Shown: positions 51,656-60,984 of the stretch, in pieces | Layout of the letters: every line of letters begins with the position of its first letter | Position numbering within the stretch: the stretch's first letter is position 1 | Assembly (NCBI GenBank): GCA_020852925.1 | Contig: JADYZU010000028.1 | Coordinates: forward strand, 62,001-126,000 | Reading direction: 5' to 3' | DNA: 64,000 nt | Source of the DNA: Rubellimicrobium sp. | GTDB taxonomy: Bacteria; Pseudomonadota; Alphaproteobacteria; Rhodobacterales; Rhodobacteraceae | Notes under the pieces: generated by a model | Told to the model about the DNA's origin: nothing | Databases searched by the model: none | Seen by the model: the letters and a program-made list of their open reading frames with translations, nothing else | Position numbers and translations under genes: made by a program

Positions 51656-52225
51656 TCAGTCCTTGGCGCGCTCGACGTAGGAATCGTCGTCGGTGTTGAT
51701 GACGATGCGGGTGCCCGGCCCGATATGCGGCGGCACCATGACGCGCAGCCCGTTCGAGGTCATCGCCGGCTTGTAGGACGAGGACGCGGTCTGGCCCTTC
51801 ACCACGGGTTCGGTCTCGGTGATCTCGACGGTGATCTTCTGCGGCACCTCGATGGCGATGGGTGCGCCCTCGAAGGTCTTGAGCCAGCAGCGCATCCCTT
51901 CCTGGAGATACACCTTGTTGTCGCCCATGATGTCGGGGGTGACGACCAGTTGCTCGTAGGTTTCGGGCTCCATGAAGTGGAAGCCTTCGCCGTCCTCGTA
52001 GAGGAAATCGTAGGCGCGTTCGTCCACCGTGGCCTTTTCCACCTGATCGGTGGTCTTCCAGCGTTCCGAGACCTTGGTCCCGTCCGAGATGCGGCGCATG
52101 TCGACGCTGGTCGTCGGCGTGCCCTTGCCGGGGTGGAAGTTGGTGGCGGACAGCACGACGTACAGCCGGCCGTCCATATCGACGACGTTCCCCTTGCGGA
52201 GCGAAGAGGCAATGACCTTGACCAC
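51656..52225 (-). CDS. efp: Elongation factor P
   Basis: Ribosome-binding factor that relieves stalling at proline runs. It has 189 residues and all three domains. Lys34 in [11 protein letters not shown] is the residue beta-lysylated by EpmA in enterobacteria. [20 protein letters not shown] and the C-terminal [20 protein letters not shown] are family motifs. It is divergent from the epmA homologue with 98 bases between. That partner is interrupted by an amber codon, so the modification state of this EF-P is an open question. Confidence 0.96.
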   Translation of the reverse strand: MVKVIASSLRKGNVVDMDGRLYVVLSATNFHPGKGTPTTSVDMRRISDGTKVSERWKTTDQVEKATVDERAYDFLYEDGEGFHFMEPETYEQLVVTPDIMGDNKVYLQEGMRCWLKTFEGAPIAIEVPQKITVEITETEPVVKGQTASSSYKPAMTSNGLRVMVPPHIGPGTRIVINTDDDSYVERAKD

Positions 52226-52323
52226 GGGACGATCCCTTGCGAATGGACAGCGGGCATGGGTCGCCCGCGCGACGGGCAGCCCCTAGCGCATTTGCGCCGC
52301 CCACACCAGCCCCGAGGTGATCC

Positions 52324-53367
52324 TTGACCGACTCCAGATGGTGGAATCCCGACCGCCACGCCGACCGCCGGCCGCTGCTGCTGACGCGCAACCGCATCCA
52401 GTCGGACATCCGTTCCTGGCTGATGGCCGAGGGCTTCACCGAGGTGGATCCGGCCGCCCTTGCCGTCAGTCCCGGGAATGAGGCGCATCTGCACGCCTTT
52501 GCCACCACGCTTCTGCGCGGCGATGGCGATGGCAAGGGGGTCACGCGCTATCTGCATACCTCGCCCGAATTCGCGATGAAGAAGCTGATCGCCGCGGGCG
52601 AGCGGCGCATCGCCGCCTTTACCCATGTCTGGCGCAACCGCGAGGGCGGGCCGCGCCACGCGGCCGAGTTCACCATGCTTGAATGGTATCGCTGCGGCGA
52701 CGACTAGACCCGCCTCATGGCGGACGCGGCCGCGATGGCCGCGATGGCCGCGCGCGCGGCCGGGGCCATGGTGCTGCGCCACGGCGCCGCCACCTGCGAC
52801 CCGTTCGCGCCGTTCGAACGTCTTGCCGTGGCCGATGCCTTTGCCCGGTTCGCCGGGATCGACCTGCCGGCAACGCTGTCCCCCGACGGCACGCCCGACG
52901 CCGCCCGCCTGCGCCGGGCGATGGAGGGCGCGGGCCTGCGTCCGGGCGCGGATGACACCTGGTCCGACATGTTCAGCCATGTCCTTGTCGCCCGGATCGA
53001 GGCGCATCTGGGCCATGGGCGCCTGACCGTCCTTGACCGCTATCCCGCGGCCGAGGCGGCGCTGGCGCGGCGCTGCCCGGACGATGCGCGGTTCTCGGAA
53101 CGGTTCGAGATCTATGCCTGCGGGGTGGAACTTGCCAACGGGTTCGGAGAGTTGACCGACCCGGTGGAACAGCGCGCGCGCTTTGCCGCCGAGATGGACG
53201 AAAAGGCGCGGGTCTACGGCGAACGCTATCCGCTGGACGAAGAACTTCTGGCGGCGCTGCCGCTCATGCCGCCCACGGCGGGGATCGCGCTGGGGTTCGA
53301 CCGTCTGGTGATGCTGGCCACCGGGGCGCCGCGCGTGGCAGATGTCCAGTGGACTCCTGCCGGTTGA
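52324..53367 (+). pseudogene. epmA: EpmA-like EF-P--lysine lysyltransferase interrupted by an in-frame amber codon
   Basis: Class II lysyl-tRNA-synthetase-like protein without an anticodon-binding domain. From a TTG at 52324 (GAGGTG upstream), frame and similarity run to 53367, 347 codons, but codon 128 is TAG (52705-52707). The frame continues through it unchanged. Before the stop are motif 1/2 regions (TRNRIQSDIRSWL, THVWRNREGGPRHAAEF, TMLEWYRCGDD). After it are TRLMADAAAM, ELANGFGELTDPVEQ and motif 3 GIALGFDRLVMLATG, all intact. The stop therefore looks like a single-base change, probably at a Tyr codon. Options are a recent pseudogene, a sequencing error, or readthrough. A second ATG at 52717 could start a fragment lacking motif 2. 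Confidence 0.85.
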
Positions 53368-53472
53368 AACCGGCGATCCGCCCCCCCTTTTCGCGCGGCC
53401 TGCCTTCCTGTATAGCCCCGGCCCATCTGCGACGTGACGCCCTGACCCCGGCGGACGCGAAGGATAGGGGTC

Positions 53473-53490
53473 GGCGGCAATGGGGCCGCC
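53473..53490 (+). other. Hairpin in the pnp leader
   Basis: GGCGGC (53473-53478) pairs with GCCGCC (53485-53490) within the 170-base gap before pnp. TATAGC at 53413-53418 could be a -10 box, but no good -35 was seen. In E. coli a leader stem is the site of RNase III cutting and pnp self-control; whether that applies here is unknown. rpsO, the usual upstream neighbour of pnp, is absent. Confidence 0.35.
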
Positions 53491-53537
53491 ATATGACAGG
53501 GCACCCGGAGGGCCGGGAACGCCCGTGAGGATATCGC

Positions 53538-55679
53538 ATGTTCAACCAAGTCAAGAAGTCGATCCGCTGGGGGCAGGAGACGCTGACCCTCGAGACCGGG
53601 CGTGTCGCGCGTCAGGCCGACGGCAGCGTGATCGCCACGCTGGGCGAGACCAGCGTGATGGCGAACGTGACCTTCGCCAAGGAGGCGAAGCCGGGGCAGG
53701 ACTTCTTCCCGCTCACCGTCCACTATCAGGAAAAATACTATGCCGCGGGCAAGATCCCCGGCGGCTTCTTCAAGCGCGAGGCACGCCCGACCGAGCGCGA
53801 GACGCTGACCTCGCGGCTGATCGACCGGCCCTGCCGGCCGCTCTTTGTCGAGGGGTTCCGCAACGAAGTCCTCGTCATGGCGACGGTGCTGTCGTGCGAC
53901 CTCGTCAATGACCCCGACATCGTGGCGATGATCGCCGCCTCGGCGGCGCTGACCATTTCGGGCGTGCCGTTCCGCGGTCCGATCGGCGCGGCGCGCGTGG
54001 GCTTTGCGAACGGGCAGTATGTGCTCAATCCGACCATGGATGACATGCACATGCTGCGCGCGAACCCCGAGCAGCGCCTCGACCTCGTCGTTGCCGGGAC
54101 CAAGGACGCGGTGATGATGGTCGAGTCCGAGGCCTACGAGCTTTCCGAGGACGAGATGCTCGGCGCGGTCGTGTTCGCGCACGAACAGATGCAGCCGGTG
54201 ATCGACCTGATCATCGACCTTGCCGAGGATGCCGCGAAGGAACCCTTCGCCTTTGCCGCGCCCGACTATTCCGCGCTCTATGCCCGCATCCGCGATGCCG
54301 GCCTCGAGAAGATGCGCGCGGCCTACGCGATCAACGACAAGCAGGCCCGCGTTGCCGCCGTCGCCGGCGTCAAGGACGGGATCCGCGCCGGCCTGACCGA
54401 AGAGGACCGCGCCGACGCGAACCTTGGCCCCGCGCTCAAGGACCTGGAATCCGAGGTGATGCGGTCGGACGTGGTGAAGTTCGCCCGCCGCATCGACGGC
54501 CGCCCCCTCGACAAGGTGCGCCCGATCGTCGCCGAAACCGGCGTCCTGCCGCGCACCCACGGCTCTGCCCTCTTTACCCGGGGCGAGACGCAGGCCCTGG
54601 TCGTCACCACGCTGGGCACCGGCGACGATGAACAGATCATCGACGCGCTGAACGGCAACTTCCGCCAGAACTTCCTGCTGCACTACAACTTCCCCCCGTA
54701 TTCGGTGGGCGAGGTCGGCCGCGTGGGCAGCCCCGGCCGCCGCGAGATCGGGCATGGCAAGCTGGCCTGGCGCGCGCTTCAGGCGGTGCTGCCGGCGCCG
54801 ACCGATTTCCCCTACACCGTGCGTCTGGTCTCCGAGATCACCGAATCGAACGGCTCTTCCTCCATGGCTTCGGTCTGTGGCGGTTCGCTGTCGATGATGG
54901 ATGCGGGCGTGCCGCTCAAGGCGCCGGTCGCGGGTGTGGCGATGGGCCTCGTCCTCGAGGAGGACGGATCCTGGGCGGTGCTCACCGACATTCTTGGCGA
55001 CGAGGATCACCTTGGCGACATGGACTTCAAGGTGGCCGGCACCGAGGCGGGGATCACCTCGCTCCAGATGGACATCAAGGTGGCGGGGATCACCCCCGCG
55101 ATCATGAAGCAGGCGCTGGCGCAGGCCCGTGACGGGCGGATGCACATCCTGGGCGAGATGGCCAAGGCGCTTTCCTCGGTCAATGCCTTCTCGGTCCACG
55201 CGCCGCGGATCGAGACGATGCAGATCCCGACCGACAAGATCCGCGAAGTGATCGGTTCGGGCGGCAAGGTGATCCGCGAGATCGTCGAGGTCTCGGGCGC
55301 CAAGGTCGACATCAACGACGACGGCACGATCAAGATCGCCTCCTCGAACGGCGATGCGATCAAGAAGGCCCATGACATGATCTGGTCGATCGTGGCCGAG
55401 CCCGAGATCGGCGGCGTCTACAAGGGCACCGTGGTGAAGATCGTCGATTTCGGCGCCTTCGTGAACTTCTTCGGCAAGCGGGACGGTCTGGTGCATGTCA
55501 GCCAGATCGAGAACAAGCGCCTCAACCACCCCTCCGACGCGCTGAAGGAAGGGCAGGAGGTGTGGGTGAAGCTTCTGGGCTTTGACGACCGCGGCAAGGT
55601 GCGGCTGTCGATGAAGGTGGTCGACCAGAGCACCGGCCAGGAGATCGCCCGCGACGAGAAGGCCGAGGAAAAGGCCTGA
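53538..55679 (+). CDS. pnp: Polyribonucleotide nucleotidyltransferase (PNPase)
   Basis: Phosphorolytic 3'-5' exoribonuclease of the RNA degradosome, 713 residues, full length. The first RNase PH domain has [20 protein letters not shown] and [21 protein letters not shown]. The helical linker follows. The second RNase PH domain has [51 protein letters not shown] and [20 protein letters not shown]. The C-terminus holds a KH domain ([20 protein letters not shown]) and an S1 domain ([20 protein letters not shown]), ending in an acidic/Lys-rich tail. Confidence 0.97.
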   Translation: MFNQVKKSIRWGQETLTLETGRVARQADGSVIATLGETSVMANVTFAKEAKPGQDFFPLTVHYQEKYYAAGKIPGGFFKREARPTERETLTSRLIDRPCRPLFVEGFRNEVLVMATVLSCDLVNDPDIVAMIAASAALTISGVPFRGPIGAARVGFANGQYVLNPTMDDMHMLRANPEQRLDLVVAGTKDAVMMVESEAYELSEDEMLGAVVFAHEQMQPVIDLIIDLAEDAAKEPFAFAAPDYSALYARIRDAGLEKMRAAYAINDKQARVAAVAGVKDGIRAGLTEEDRADANLGPALKDLESEVMRSDVVKFARRIDGRPLDKVRPIVAETGVLPRTHGSALFTRGETQALVVTTLGTGDDEQIIDALNGNFRQNFLLHYNFPPYSVGEVGRVGSPGRREIGHGKLAWRALQAVLPAPTDFPYTVRLVSEITESNGSSSMASVCGGSLSMMDAGVPLKAPVAGVAMGLVLEEDGSWAVLTDILGDEDHLGDMDFKVAGTEAGITSLQMDIKVAGITPAIMKQALAQARDGRMHILGEMAKALSSVNAFSVHAPRIETMQIPTDKIREVIGSGGKVIREIVEVSGAKVDINDDGTIKIASSNGDAIKKAHDMIWSIVAEPEIGGVYKGTVVKIVDFGAFVNFFGKRDGLVHVSQIENKRLNHPSDALKEGQEVWVKLLGFDDRGKVRLSMKVVDQSTGQEIARDEKAEEKA

Positions 55680-55699
55680 TCGCCGGCACGGACAGTAAC

Positions 55700-55725
55700 G
55701 ACGCCCCCGGTTCGCCGGGGGCGTC
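55700..55725 (+). terminator. Strong hairpin after pnp
   Basis: GACGCCCCCGG (55700-55710) pairs perfectly with CCGGGGGCGTC (55715-55725) around a TTCG tetraloop, which is unusually stable. It begins 21 bases after the pnp stop and ends 18 bases before the next gene. No T-tract follows. Confidence 0.75.
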
Positions 55726-55743
55726 ATGTAGGCGGGAACGGGC

Positions 55744-55998
55744 ATGACCGAGCTTGCGTCCTTCTGGTGCGGCGGGGCACTGGGCCCGATCGAACTGGCA
55801 AGCCTGAGGTCATTTCTCGGGCAGGGCGACAGCATCACGGTATTCTCGCCCCATCCTCTGGATCTGCCCGAAGGGGTGATCTGGCGTGATGCGCAGGAGC
55901 GCCATCCGCTGTATGGCTGGCGCAAGCAGCGCCGCCTGATGGTGGACAAGGTCCACGCCCTGCGCCACCTGATCGCCGCGCGCCGGGACCGGGGATAG
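55744..55998 (+). CDS. Short glycosyltransferase-like protein (N-terminal sugar-binding segment only)
   Basis: An 84-residue product. ASFWCGGALGPIELASLRSF followed by LGQGDSITVFSPHPLDLPEGV and IWRDAQE resembles the first 50 residues of polysaccharide glycosyltransferases of the 'sugar-binding region containing DXD' type (consensus like FWHGPPLSPLEQLCLRSF). The DXD catalytic half is absent. The reading ends in a basic helix (WRKQRRLMVDKVHALRHLI). So it is either a truncated remnant that still has a clean start and stop, or a small protein that kept this fold for another use. Start ATG has GGGAACGGG upstream. Confidence 0.6.
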   Translation: MTELASFWCGGALGPIELASLRSFLGQGDSITVFSPHPLDLPEGVIWRDAQERHPLYGWRKQRRLMVDKVHALRHLIAARRDRG

Positions 55999-56123
55999 GC
56001 CGCCGCTCGCGCGATTGTGCACGCGGAATGTTGATTGCGCGGCCGGGCGCCTCTATCCCTTTGGTCAGGGGGGTGTGCCGGACGCACGGCCCCGTCACGC
56101 AGTCCACAAGAAGGGAAGCCCCC

Positions 56124-56768
56124 ATGCTGACCCGCCGCCATTTCATCCGGGCCTCGGCCTCTGTCGCAGCCCTTGGCGCGCTGGCGCCCGCCGTCCATGC
56201 GGCGATCGAGGATCCGCTGGCCCTGACCGTCACCCCGGACACCGTCGTGGCATCGGGTGACATCGTGCTGCCTCCGGACATGGAGGGCGACTATCCCATC
56301 CCCGAGGCCTATCGCGCCCGCATCGTGCCGGTGCGCCCGGGGCTGACCCCGAACGACATCCACCTCGTGCGGCAGAACTATCACCTCTATTTCATCCTGC
56401 CTGGCGACCGGGCGATCCGCTACGGGATCGCGGTGGGGCAGGAAGGGCTGTTCTGGACCGGCGCGGCCACCATCGGTCGCAAGGTTGAGTGGCCCTCGTG
56501 GCGCCCGACCGACGACATGATCGCCCGCAATCCCGGCGCCTATGCGCAATATGCCAACGGAATGCCGGGCGGGCCGGGCAATCCGCTCGGGGCGCGGGCG
56601 CTCTATTTCTATCAGGGCGACCATGACACCACGATCCGCGTGCATGGCACGAACAGCCCGCGCTCGATCGGCAGTTCGGCGTCGAACGGCTGTTTCCGCA
56701 TGTACAACAGCCATGTGATCGACCTGTACAGCCGCGTGCCGCTGGGTTCGCGGGCCTTCGCCTACTGA
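56124..56768 (+). CDS. L,D-transpeptidase (YkuD domain), exported
   Basis: Periplasmic peptidoglycan cross-linking enzyme of 214 residues. The ATG at 56124 gives MLTRRHFIRASASVAALGAL, a twin-arginine-type signal (RRHFIR). The domain contains YHLYFILPGDRAIRYGIAVG and the catalytic motif HGTNSPRSIGSSASNGCFRM, with His in HGTN and nucleophile Cys190. GARALYFYQGDHDTTIRVHG is the usual preceding strand. Such enzymes form 3-3 cross-links or anchor proteins to peptidoglycan. The Tat-type signal suggests folding before export, which is common for this family in Rhodobacterales. Confidence 0.92.
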   Translation: MLTRRHFIRASASVAALGALAPAVHAAIEDPLALTVTPDTVVASGDIVLPPDMEGDYPIPEAYRARIVPVRPGLTPNDIHLVRQNYHLYFILPGDRAIRYGIAVGQEGLFWTGAATIGRKVEWPSWRPTDDMIARNPGAYAQYANGMPGGPGNPLGARALYFYQGDHDTTIRVHGTNSPRSIGSSASNGCFRMYNSHVIDLYSRVPLGSRAFAY

Positions 56769-56777
56769 GGCCGGGCC

Positions 56778-57809
56778 TCAGGCCGGGTCTTCGGCCCGGT
56801 CGCGATAGCCCGCCGGGTTCCGCGACTGCCAGTTCCACAGGCTTTGCGCCATGTCGGACAGGCCATGCCGCGCCTGCCAGCCAAGGACGCGCGCCGCGCG
56901 GGTGCAGTCGGCGCGCATCTCGGCGATGTCGCCGGCGCGGCGCGGGGCGATCTCGAACGGCAGGTCGCGGCCGACCGCGCGGCAGAAGGCCGCGTGCATT
57001 TCCTTCACCGAATAGCCCTGCCCGGTGCCGATGTTGTAGACCTCCGCCCCCGCGGTCACGGCGGCACGGTCCAGCGCGGCGACATGGGCCCGGGCAAGGT
57101 CGACCACATGGATGTAGTCGCGCACCCCGGTGCCGTCCGGCGTCGGGTAATCGTCGCCCAGGATGCGCAGCGCCGCACGCCGCCCGCTGGCCACCTGCGC
57201 AAGATAGGGCATGAGATTCTGCGGCACCCCGTCCGGATCCTCGCCGATCCGCCCCGAGGCATGGGCCCCGACCGGGTTGAAATAGCGCAGCACGATCGCC
57301 GCCGTCCCCGGCGCGGCCCGCGCCCAATCGGCAAGCACCTGCTCGGCCATGAGTTTGGTCCGGCCATAGACCGACACCGGGGCGAGGGGGTGGTCCTCGT
57401 CATAGGGCAGGTAGACCGGCTCTCCGTAGACGGTGGCGGATGAGGAAAAGATGATCCGCCCGCATCCCGCCCCTTCCATCGCCCGCAGAAGCGAGAGCGT
57501 GCCGCCCACGTTCACGTCGTAGTAATCGACGGGACGTTCCCCGCTTTCGCCGACCGCCTTGAGACCGGCGAAATGGATCACGGCATCGGGCGCAAAGGCC
57601 CGGGCGATGGCGGCCAGGCCCCCGGTATCGCGCACGTCCGCGACATGGCTCTCGAACGGGCGTCCGGCCAGTTCACGCACTCGCTCAAGAACCACGGGCG
57701 AGGAATTGACATGGTTGTCCACCACCGAGACCTCGTGTCCCCGCGCCATGAGTTCGACAAGGGTGTGGCTGCCGATATAGCCGGCGCCGCCCGTGACCAG
57801 AATACGCAT
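56778..57809 (-). CDS. galE: UDP-glucose 4-epimerase
   Basis: Interconverts UDP-glucose and UDP-galactose for surface polysaccharides. It has 343 residues. The ATG at 57809 gives MRILVTGGAGYIGSHTLVEL with the NAD motif GGAGYIG. Catalytic residues are Ser/Thr in FSSSATVYGEP and the YxxxK pair in SVYGRTKLMAEQ. LRYFNPVGAHASGRIGEDP and GVRDYIHVVDLARAH are further epimerase signatures. Its end nearly meets the transpeptidase end (nine bases), and it is 67 bases after the oxoprolinase-family gene on the same strand. Confidence 0.95.
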   Translation of the reverse strand: MRILVTGGAGYIGSHTLVELMARGHEVSVVDNHVNSSPVVLERVRELAGRPFESHVADVRDTGGLAAIARAFAPDAVIHFAGLKAVGESGERPVDYYDVNVGGTLSLLRAMEGAGCGRIIFSSSATVYGEPVYLPYDEDHPLAPVSVYGRTKLMAEQVLADWARAAPGTAAIVLRYFNPVGAHASGRIGEDPDGVPQNLMPYLAQVASGRRAALRILGDDYPTPDGTGVRDYIHVVDLARAHVAALDRAAVTAGAEVYNIGTGQGYSVKEMHAAFCRAVGRDLPFEIAPRRAGDIAEMRADCTRAARVLGWQARHGLSDMAQSLWNWQSRNPAGYRDRAEDPA

Positions 57810-57876
57810 GGCTCTCTCCCTCTGTCGCGACCCGCGCCGGGTGGTAGCGCGGGCACGGGGCCGTTTCAACCGGCGC

Positions 57877-59880
57877 TCAGGCGGCGATACGCGGGCGGCC
57901 CGATGCGGTGATGCGCAGGCGTGCCTCGATGAACATCGGGCTGCCCTCGACCGCGACCTCGTTCATCGAACAGGTTTCGGACAAGTGCAGATCGCCCACC
58001 CCGGCGGCGCGGGCGCGGGTGGTGGCCTCGAGGCTCAGGGCATCGCGCAGGGCGGCAAGGGCGCTGTCGCGATCGGCGAACCGCACCGGCCCGTCGGGCA
58101 GATGCGCGACAAAGACGCCGGCGCCCCCGGTCGTCACCTGCCCTTCGACCGCCATCGACACCTGCCCCACCACCGCGCCGATCGCATTGGCAACCCCGGC
58201 ATGTTGGGGCAGGATCATCCGCGCCCCAAGGCGTTCGGCCACCGCGCCGTAATAGGCATGGGCCGGCGCCCCCAGGCCGATCACCGGCACGCCCAGCGCG
58301 AATCCCGGCATGGCGGCGCCCCGGTGCCCTTCAAGCGCGGCCGTGATCAGGGGATGGCGCGCCAGTTCGGCGTGATCCAGACCGTCAAAGCGCGGATCCT
58401 CGGCCAGGGCCGCCTCGATCAGGCAATCGGCGGTCTGGGCCGTCAGTTGCGCCACGATGATCCGGGCCAGGGTCGCGGCATCGGGGGCCAGCATTTCACC
58501 ATTGCCGCCGCGGCGCCGCGCCATGAGCACAAGCGCCTTTTCGGCCGCCTCCCTGTCCCAGGCATCGACCAGGCCAAGGACATGGCTGGCATCGGTCGGC
58601 GTCACCCCCGCGATGATGACATGCCCGCGCGCCACCAGCCGCATGAGCGCGCCCGCCTCCATGCGGCTGCGCACGGCCTCGGGTTGCGGCAGGGGGCCGG
58701 CCAGCACCCGTTCGGCCACCGCGATTTCGCGCGCATCAAGGCCCGGCGGCAGCCCGGTCACCAGCGGCACGACAAACCGGCCCGCACCCTCGGGCAGGCG
58801 GTCCTGCGCCAGTTGCCGGTCAAGCGCACGATGCACCGCCGTGCCGTGATCGCGCGCCACCAGCGCCACCGGCATGAGCCGCCGCGGCCCGAGGATCACC
58901 CCCCCGCCGATCCCCTCGCGCTGATGCACCTCGCTGTCACCGCCAAGGCCGGATGTCCGCATCGCCACCGCCTCGACCATGGTGCGCCAGCGCCCGACGC
59001 GCGCGCCCCTGGGGTCGATGGCGGGCCGCCCGCCGCGCAGCAGACAGATGTCGGTGGTCGTGCCGCCGATGTCGCTGACCAGGGCATCGCCCTCGCCTGT
59101 CAGCCAGCCCGCCCCGGCGATACTGGCCGCAGGGCCGGAAAGGATGGTCTCGATCGGCTTCTCGCGCGCGACGGCTGCGCTGATCAGGGCGCCGTCGCCC
59201 CGCACCACCATGAGGCGGCCACCGATGCCGCGCGCCTGCATATGCGCCTCGCAGGCGGCGATGAGCCGGTCGATCATGCCGATGAGGCGGGCATTCAGCA
59301 CCGCGGTCAGCGCGCGCCGCGGCCCGCCCAGCGCGGCCGACAATTCGTGCGAACAGGTGACCGGCAGGCCGGTGAGGCTGCGCACCAGATCGCGCACGGC
59401 GATTTCATGCGCAGGATTGCGCGTGGCAAAGCGGGCGGCAACCGCCACACCGCCAAGGCCCGGCGGCAGCGCCGCCAGCCGGGCGCCAAGCGCGCCCACG
59501 TCAAGGGGCGCGATCTCGGCCCCGAGGTGATCATGCCCGCCGGCGATGCAGATGACCGGATCGCCGGCCAGCGCCTCGGGCAGGCCGTCGCGGGCCAGTT
59601 CGCCCTCGTCAAAGCCGATGAACACCAGCGCCACACGCCCGCCCTGCCCCTCGACCAGGGCATTGGTGGCCAGCGTGGTGGACAGCGCGACCATCCCGAC
59701 CCCCGCCGGATCGAGCGCCGCATCCGACAGCACCGCATCCATGGCTGCCCCGACGCCAAGGGCCAGATCGGGGCGGGTGGTCAGCGATTTCGCGCTGGCG
59801 ATGACCCGGTTCGCGTCCTGATCAAGAAGCACCGCATCGGTATAGGTGCCGCCGGTGTCGATCCCCAGAAGTATCGCCAT
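57877..59880 (-). CDS. Hydantoinase/oxoprolinase-family protein (HyuA-like)
   Basis: ATP-dependent amidohydrolase family member of 667 residues. The actin-like ATP site is LLGIDTGGTYTDAVLLD at the N-terminus and VSDIGGTTTDICLL in the middle. SKSLTT-like ASAKSLTTRPDLALGVGAAM and STTLATNALVEG are also typical. HyuA normally works with HyuB to open hydantoin or 5-oxoproline rings; no HyuB partner lies beside it. It is 72 bases downstream of the transporter's binding-protein gene, so it is probably in the same operon and may act on the imported ring compound. Function is inferred from family and context. Confidence 0.87.
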   Translation of the reverse strand: MAILLGIDTGGTYTDAVLLDQDANRVIASAKSLTTRPDLALGVGAAMDAVLSDAALDPAGVGMVALSTTLATNALVEGQGGRVALVFIGFDEGELARDGLPEALAGDPVICIAGGHDHLGAEIAPLDVGALGARLAALPPGLGGVAVAARFATRNPAHEIAVRDLVRSLTGLPVTCSHELSAALGGPRRALTAVLNARLIGMIDRLIAACEAHMQARGIGGRLMVVRGDGALISAAVAREKPIETILSGPAASIAGAGWLTGEGDALVSDIGGTTTDICLLRGGRPAIDPRGARVGRWRTMVEAVAMRTSGLGGDSEVHQREGIGGGVILGPRRLMPVALVARDHGTAVHRALDRQLAQDRLPEGAGRFVVPLVTGLPPGLDAREIAVAERVLAGPLPQPEAVRSRMEAGALMRLVARGHVIIAGVTPTDASHVLGLVDAWDREAAEKALVLMARRRGGNGEMLAPDAATLARIIVAQLTAQTADCLIEAALAEDPRFDGLDHAELARHPLITAALEGHRGAAMPGFALGVPVIGLGAPAHAYYGAVAERLGARMILPQHAGVANAIGAVVGQVSMAVEGQVTTGGAGVFVAHLPDGPVRFADRDSALAALRDALSLEATTRARAAGVGDLHLSETCSMNEVAVEGSPMFIEARLRITASGRPRIAA

Positions 59881-59952
59881 GTCCCGCCTCCTTCACGGCA
59901 AGGGGCGCGGGCCCTGCCGGAACCGCGCCCCCCCTTTGTCACCTGACCCGGT

Positions 59953-60942
59953 TCAGCCGCCGAGCGCCAGATCCGTCACCGCATGGGTGAAGGCCCCGGT
60001 CGGCGGGCCGCTGATGACCGGCGCCTCGGACGTGTTGTTCAGAAGCGTGTCAACCGTGCGCTGATAGGCCGCCTCGTCCAGAACGCCGTCCGAACCCTGG
60101 GTCAGCAGGGCGACCTCGGACATCATGCGCCGCTGGTGCTCTTCGGTCTGGGCGCCGGTCTCGTCGTTGTCGAGCACGATCTGCGCCGCTTCCTCGGGGT
60201 GCTCCTCGGCCCAGCGCCAGCCCTGCATCGTGGCACGCACGAAGCGGGCCATGCGGTCGACGAAGGCCGGATCGTTCAGGTTCTCCTCAAGGACATAAAG
60301 CCCGTCCTCAAGGGTATCGACCCCGTAGTCGGCATAGTGGAAGGTCACGAGTTCCTCGGCCGGCACGCCCGCCTCGATGAGCTGCCAGTATTCGTTGTAG
60401 GTCATCGTGGTGATGCAGTCGGCCTGACGCTGGATCAGCGGATCGACGTTGAAGCCGATCTTCTGCACCGTCACCCCCTCGGCCGAACCGTCGGTCGGGA
60501 TGCCAAGCTGGGCAAGCCAGTTGAGCAGCGGATATTCGTTGCCGAAGAACCACGACCCAAGGACATGGCCGCGGAAATCCTCGGGCTTCTCGATCCCGGC
60601 ATCCTTCCAGCAGGTCATCATCAGGCCCGACCGGTCATAGATCTGGGCGATGTTCACCAGGGGCACGCCCTGTTCGCGCGCGGCAAGCGCCGAGGGCATC
60701 CAGTCGACCATGACATCGGCGGCACCGCCGGCCATGACCTGCGGCGGGGCGATGTCCGGGCCGCCCGGCAGGATCGTGACATCGAGGCCCTCGGCCTCGT
60801 AGAAGCCCTGGTCGAGCGCGACGTAGTAGCCCGCGAACTGCGCCTGCGTGACCCACTTGAGTTGCAGCGTCACGCTGTCGCCGGCGAATGCCGGGGCCGC
60901 CAGCCCGGCCAGCGCGGTAGCGGCAAGAAGGTGTTTCTTCAT
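59953..60942 (-). CDS. NMT1/THI5-like ABC transporter substrate-binding protein
   Basis: Periplasmic receptor of 329 residues with signal peptide MKKHLLAATALAGLAAPAFA. The mature part begins DSVTLQLKWVTQAQFAGYYV and contains GFYEAEGLDVTILPGGPDI, the classic NMT1/THI5 pattern for pyrimidine, thiamine-precursor or riboflavin uptake. Aromatic pocket residues occur in GSWFFGNEYPLLNWLAQLG. With a dihydropyrimidinase gene at the edge and an oxoprolinase-like gene next door, a pyrimidine or hydantoin-type ligand is the best guess. Confidence 0.9.
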   Translation of the reverse strand: MKKHLLAATALAGLAAPAFAGDSVTLQLKWVTQAQFAGYYVALDQGFYEAEGLDVTILPGGPDIAPPQVMAGGAADVMVDWMPSALAAREQGVPLVNIAQIYDRSGLMMTCWKDAGIEKPEDFRGHVLGSWFFGNEYPLLNWLAQLGIPTDGSAEGVTVQKIGFNVDPLIQRQADCITTMTYNEYWQLIEAGVPAEELVTFHYADYGVDTLEDGLYVLEENLNDPAFVDRMARFVRATMQGWRWAEEHPEEAAQIVLDNDETGAQTEEHQRRMMSEVALLTQGSDGVLDEAAYQRTVDTLLNNTSEAPVISGPPTGAFTHAVTDLALGG

Positions 60943-60984
60943 GTCAGTTCTCCCAGTTGCGAAATGCCGGGCCTTGTTCCGGCC

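Noticed and set aside
52717..53367. Independent gene starting at the ATG after the amber codon
   Set aside because: The product would lack class II motifs 1 and 2. The frame and similarity continue directly from the upstream part, so it is the second half of one interrupted gene.
53226..56714. 1162-codon minus-strand frame opposite pnp and the transpeptidase gene
   Set aside because: Runs across several real plus-strand genes and a terminator; low-complexity composition typical of antisense frames in high-GC DNA.
57793..59946. 717-codon plus-strand frame opposite the oxoprolinase-family gene
   Set aside because: Antisense shadow; the minus-strand protein has two intact ATP-binding motifs.
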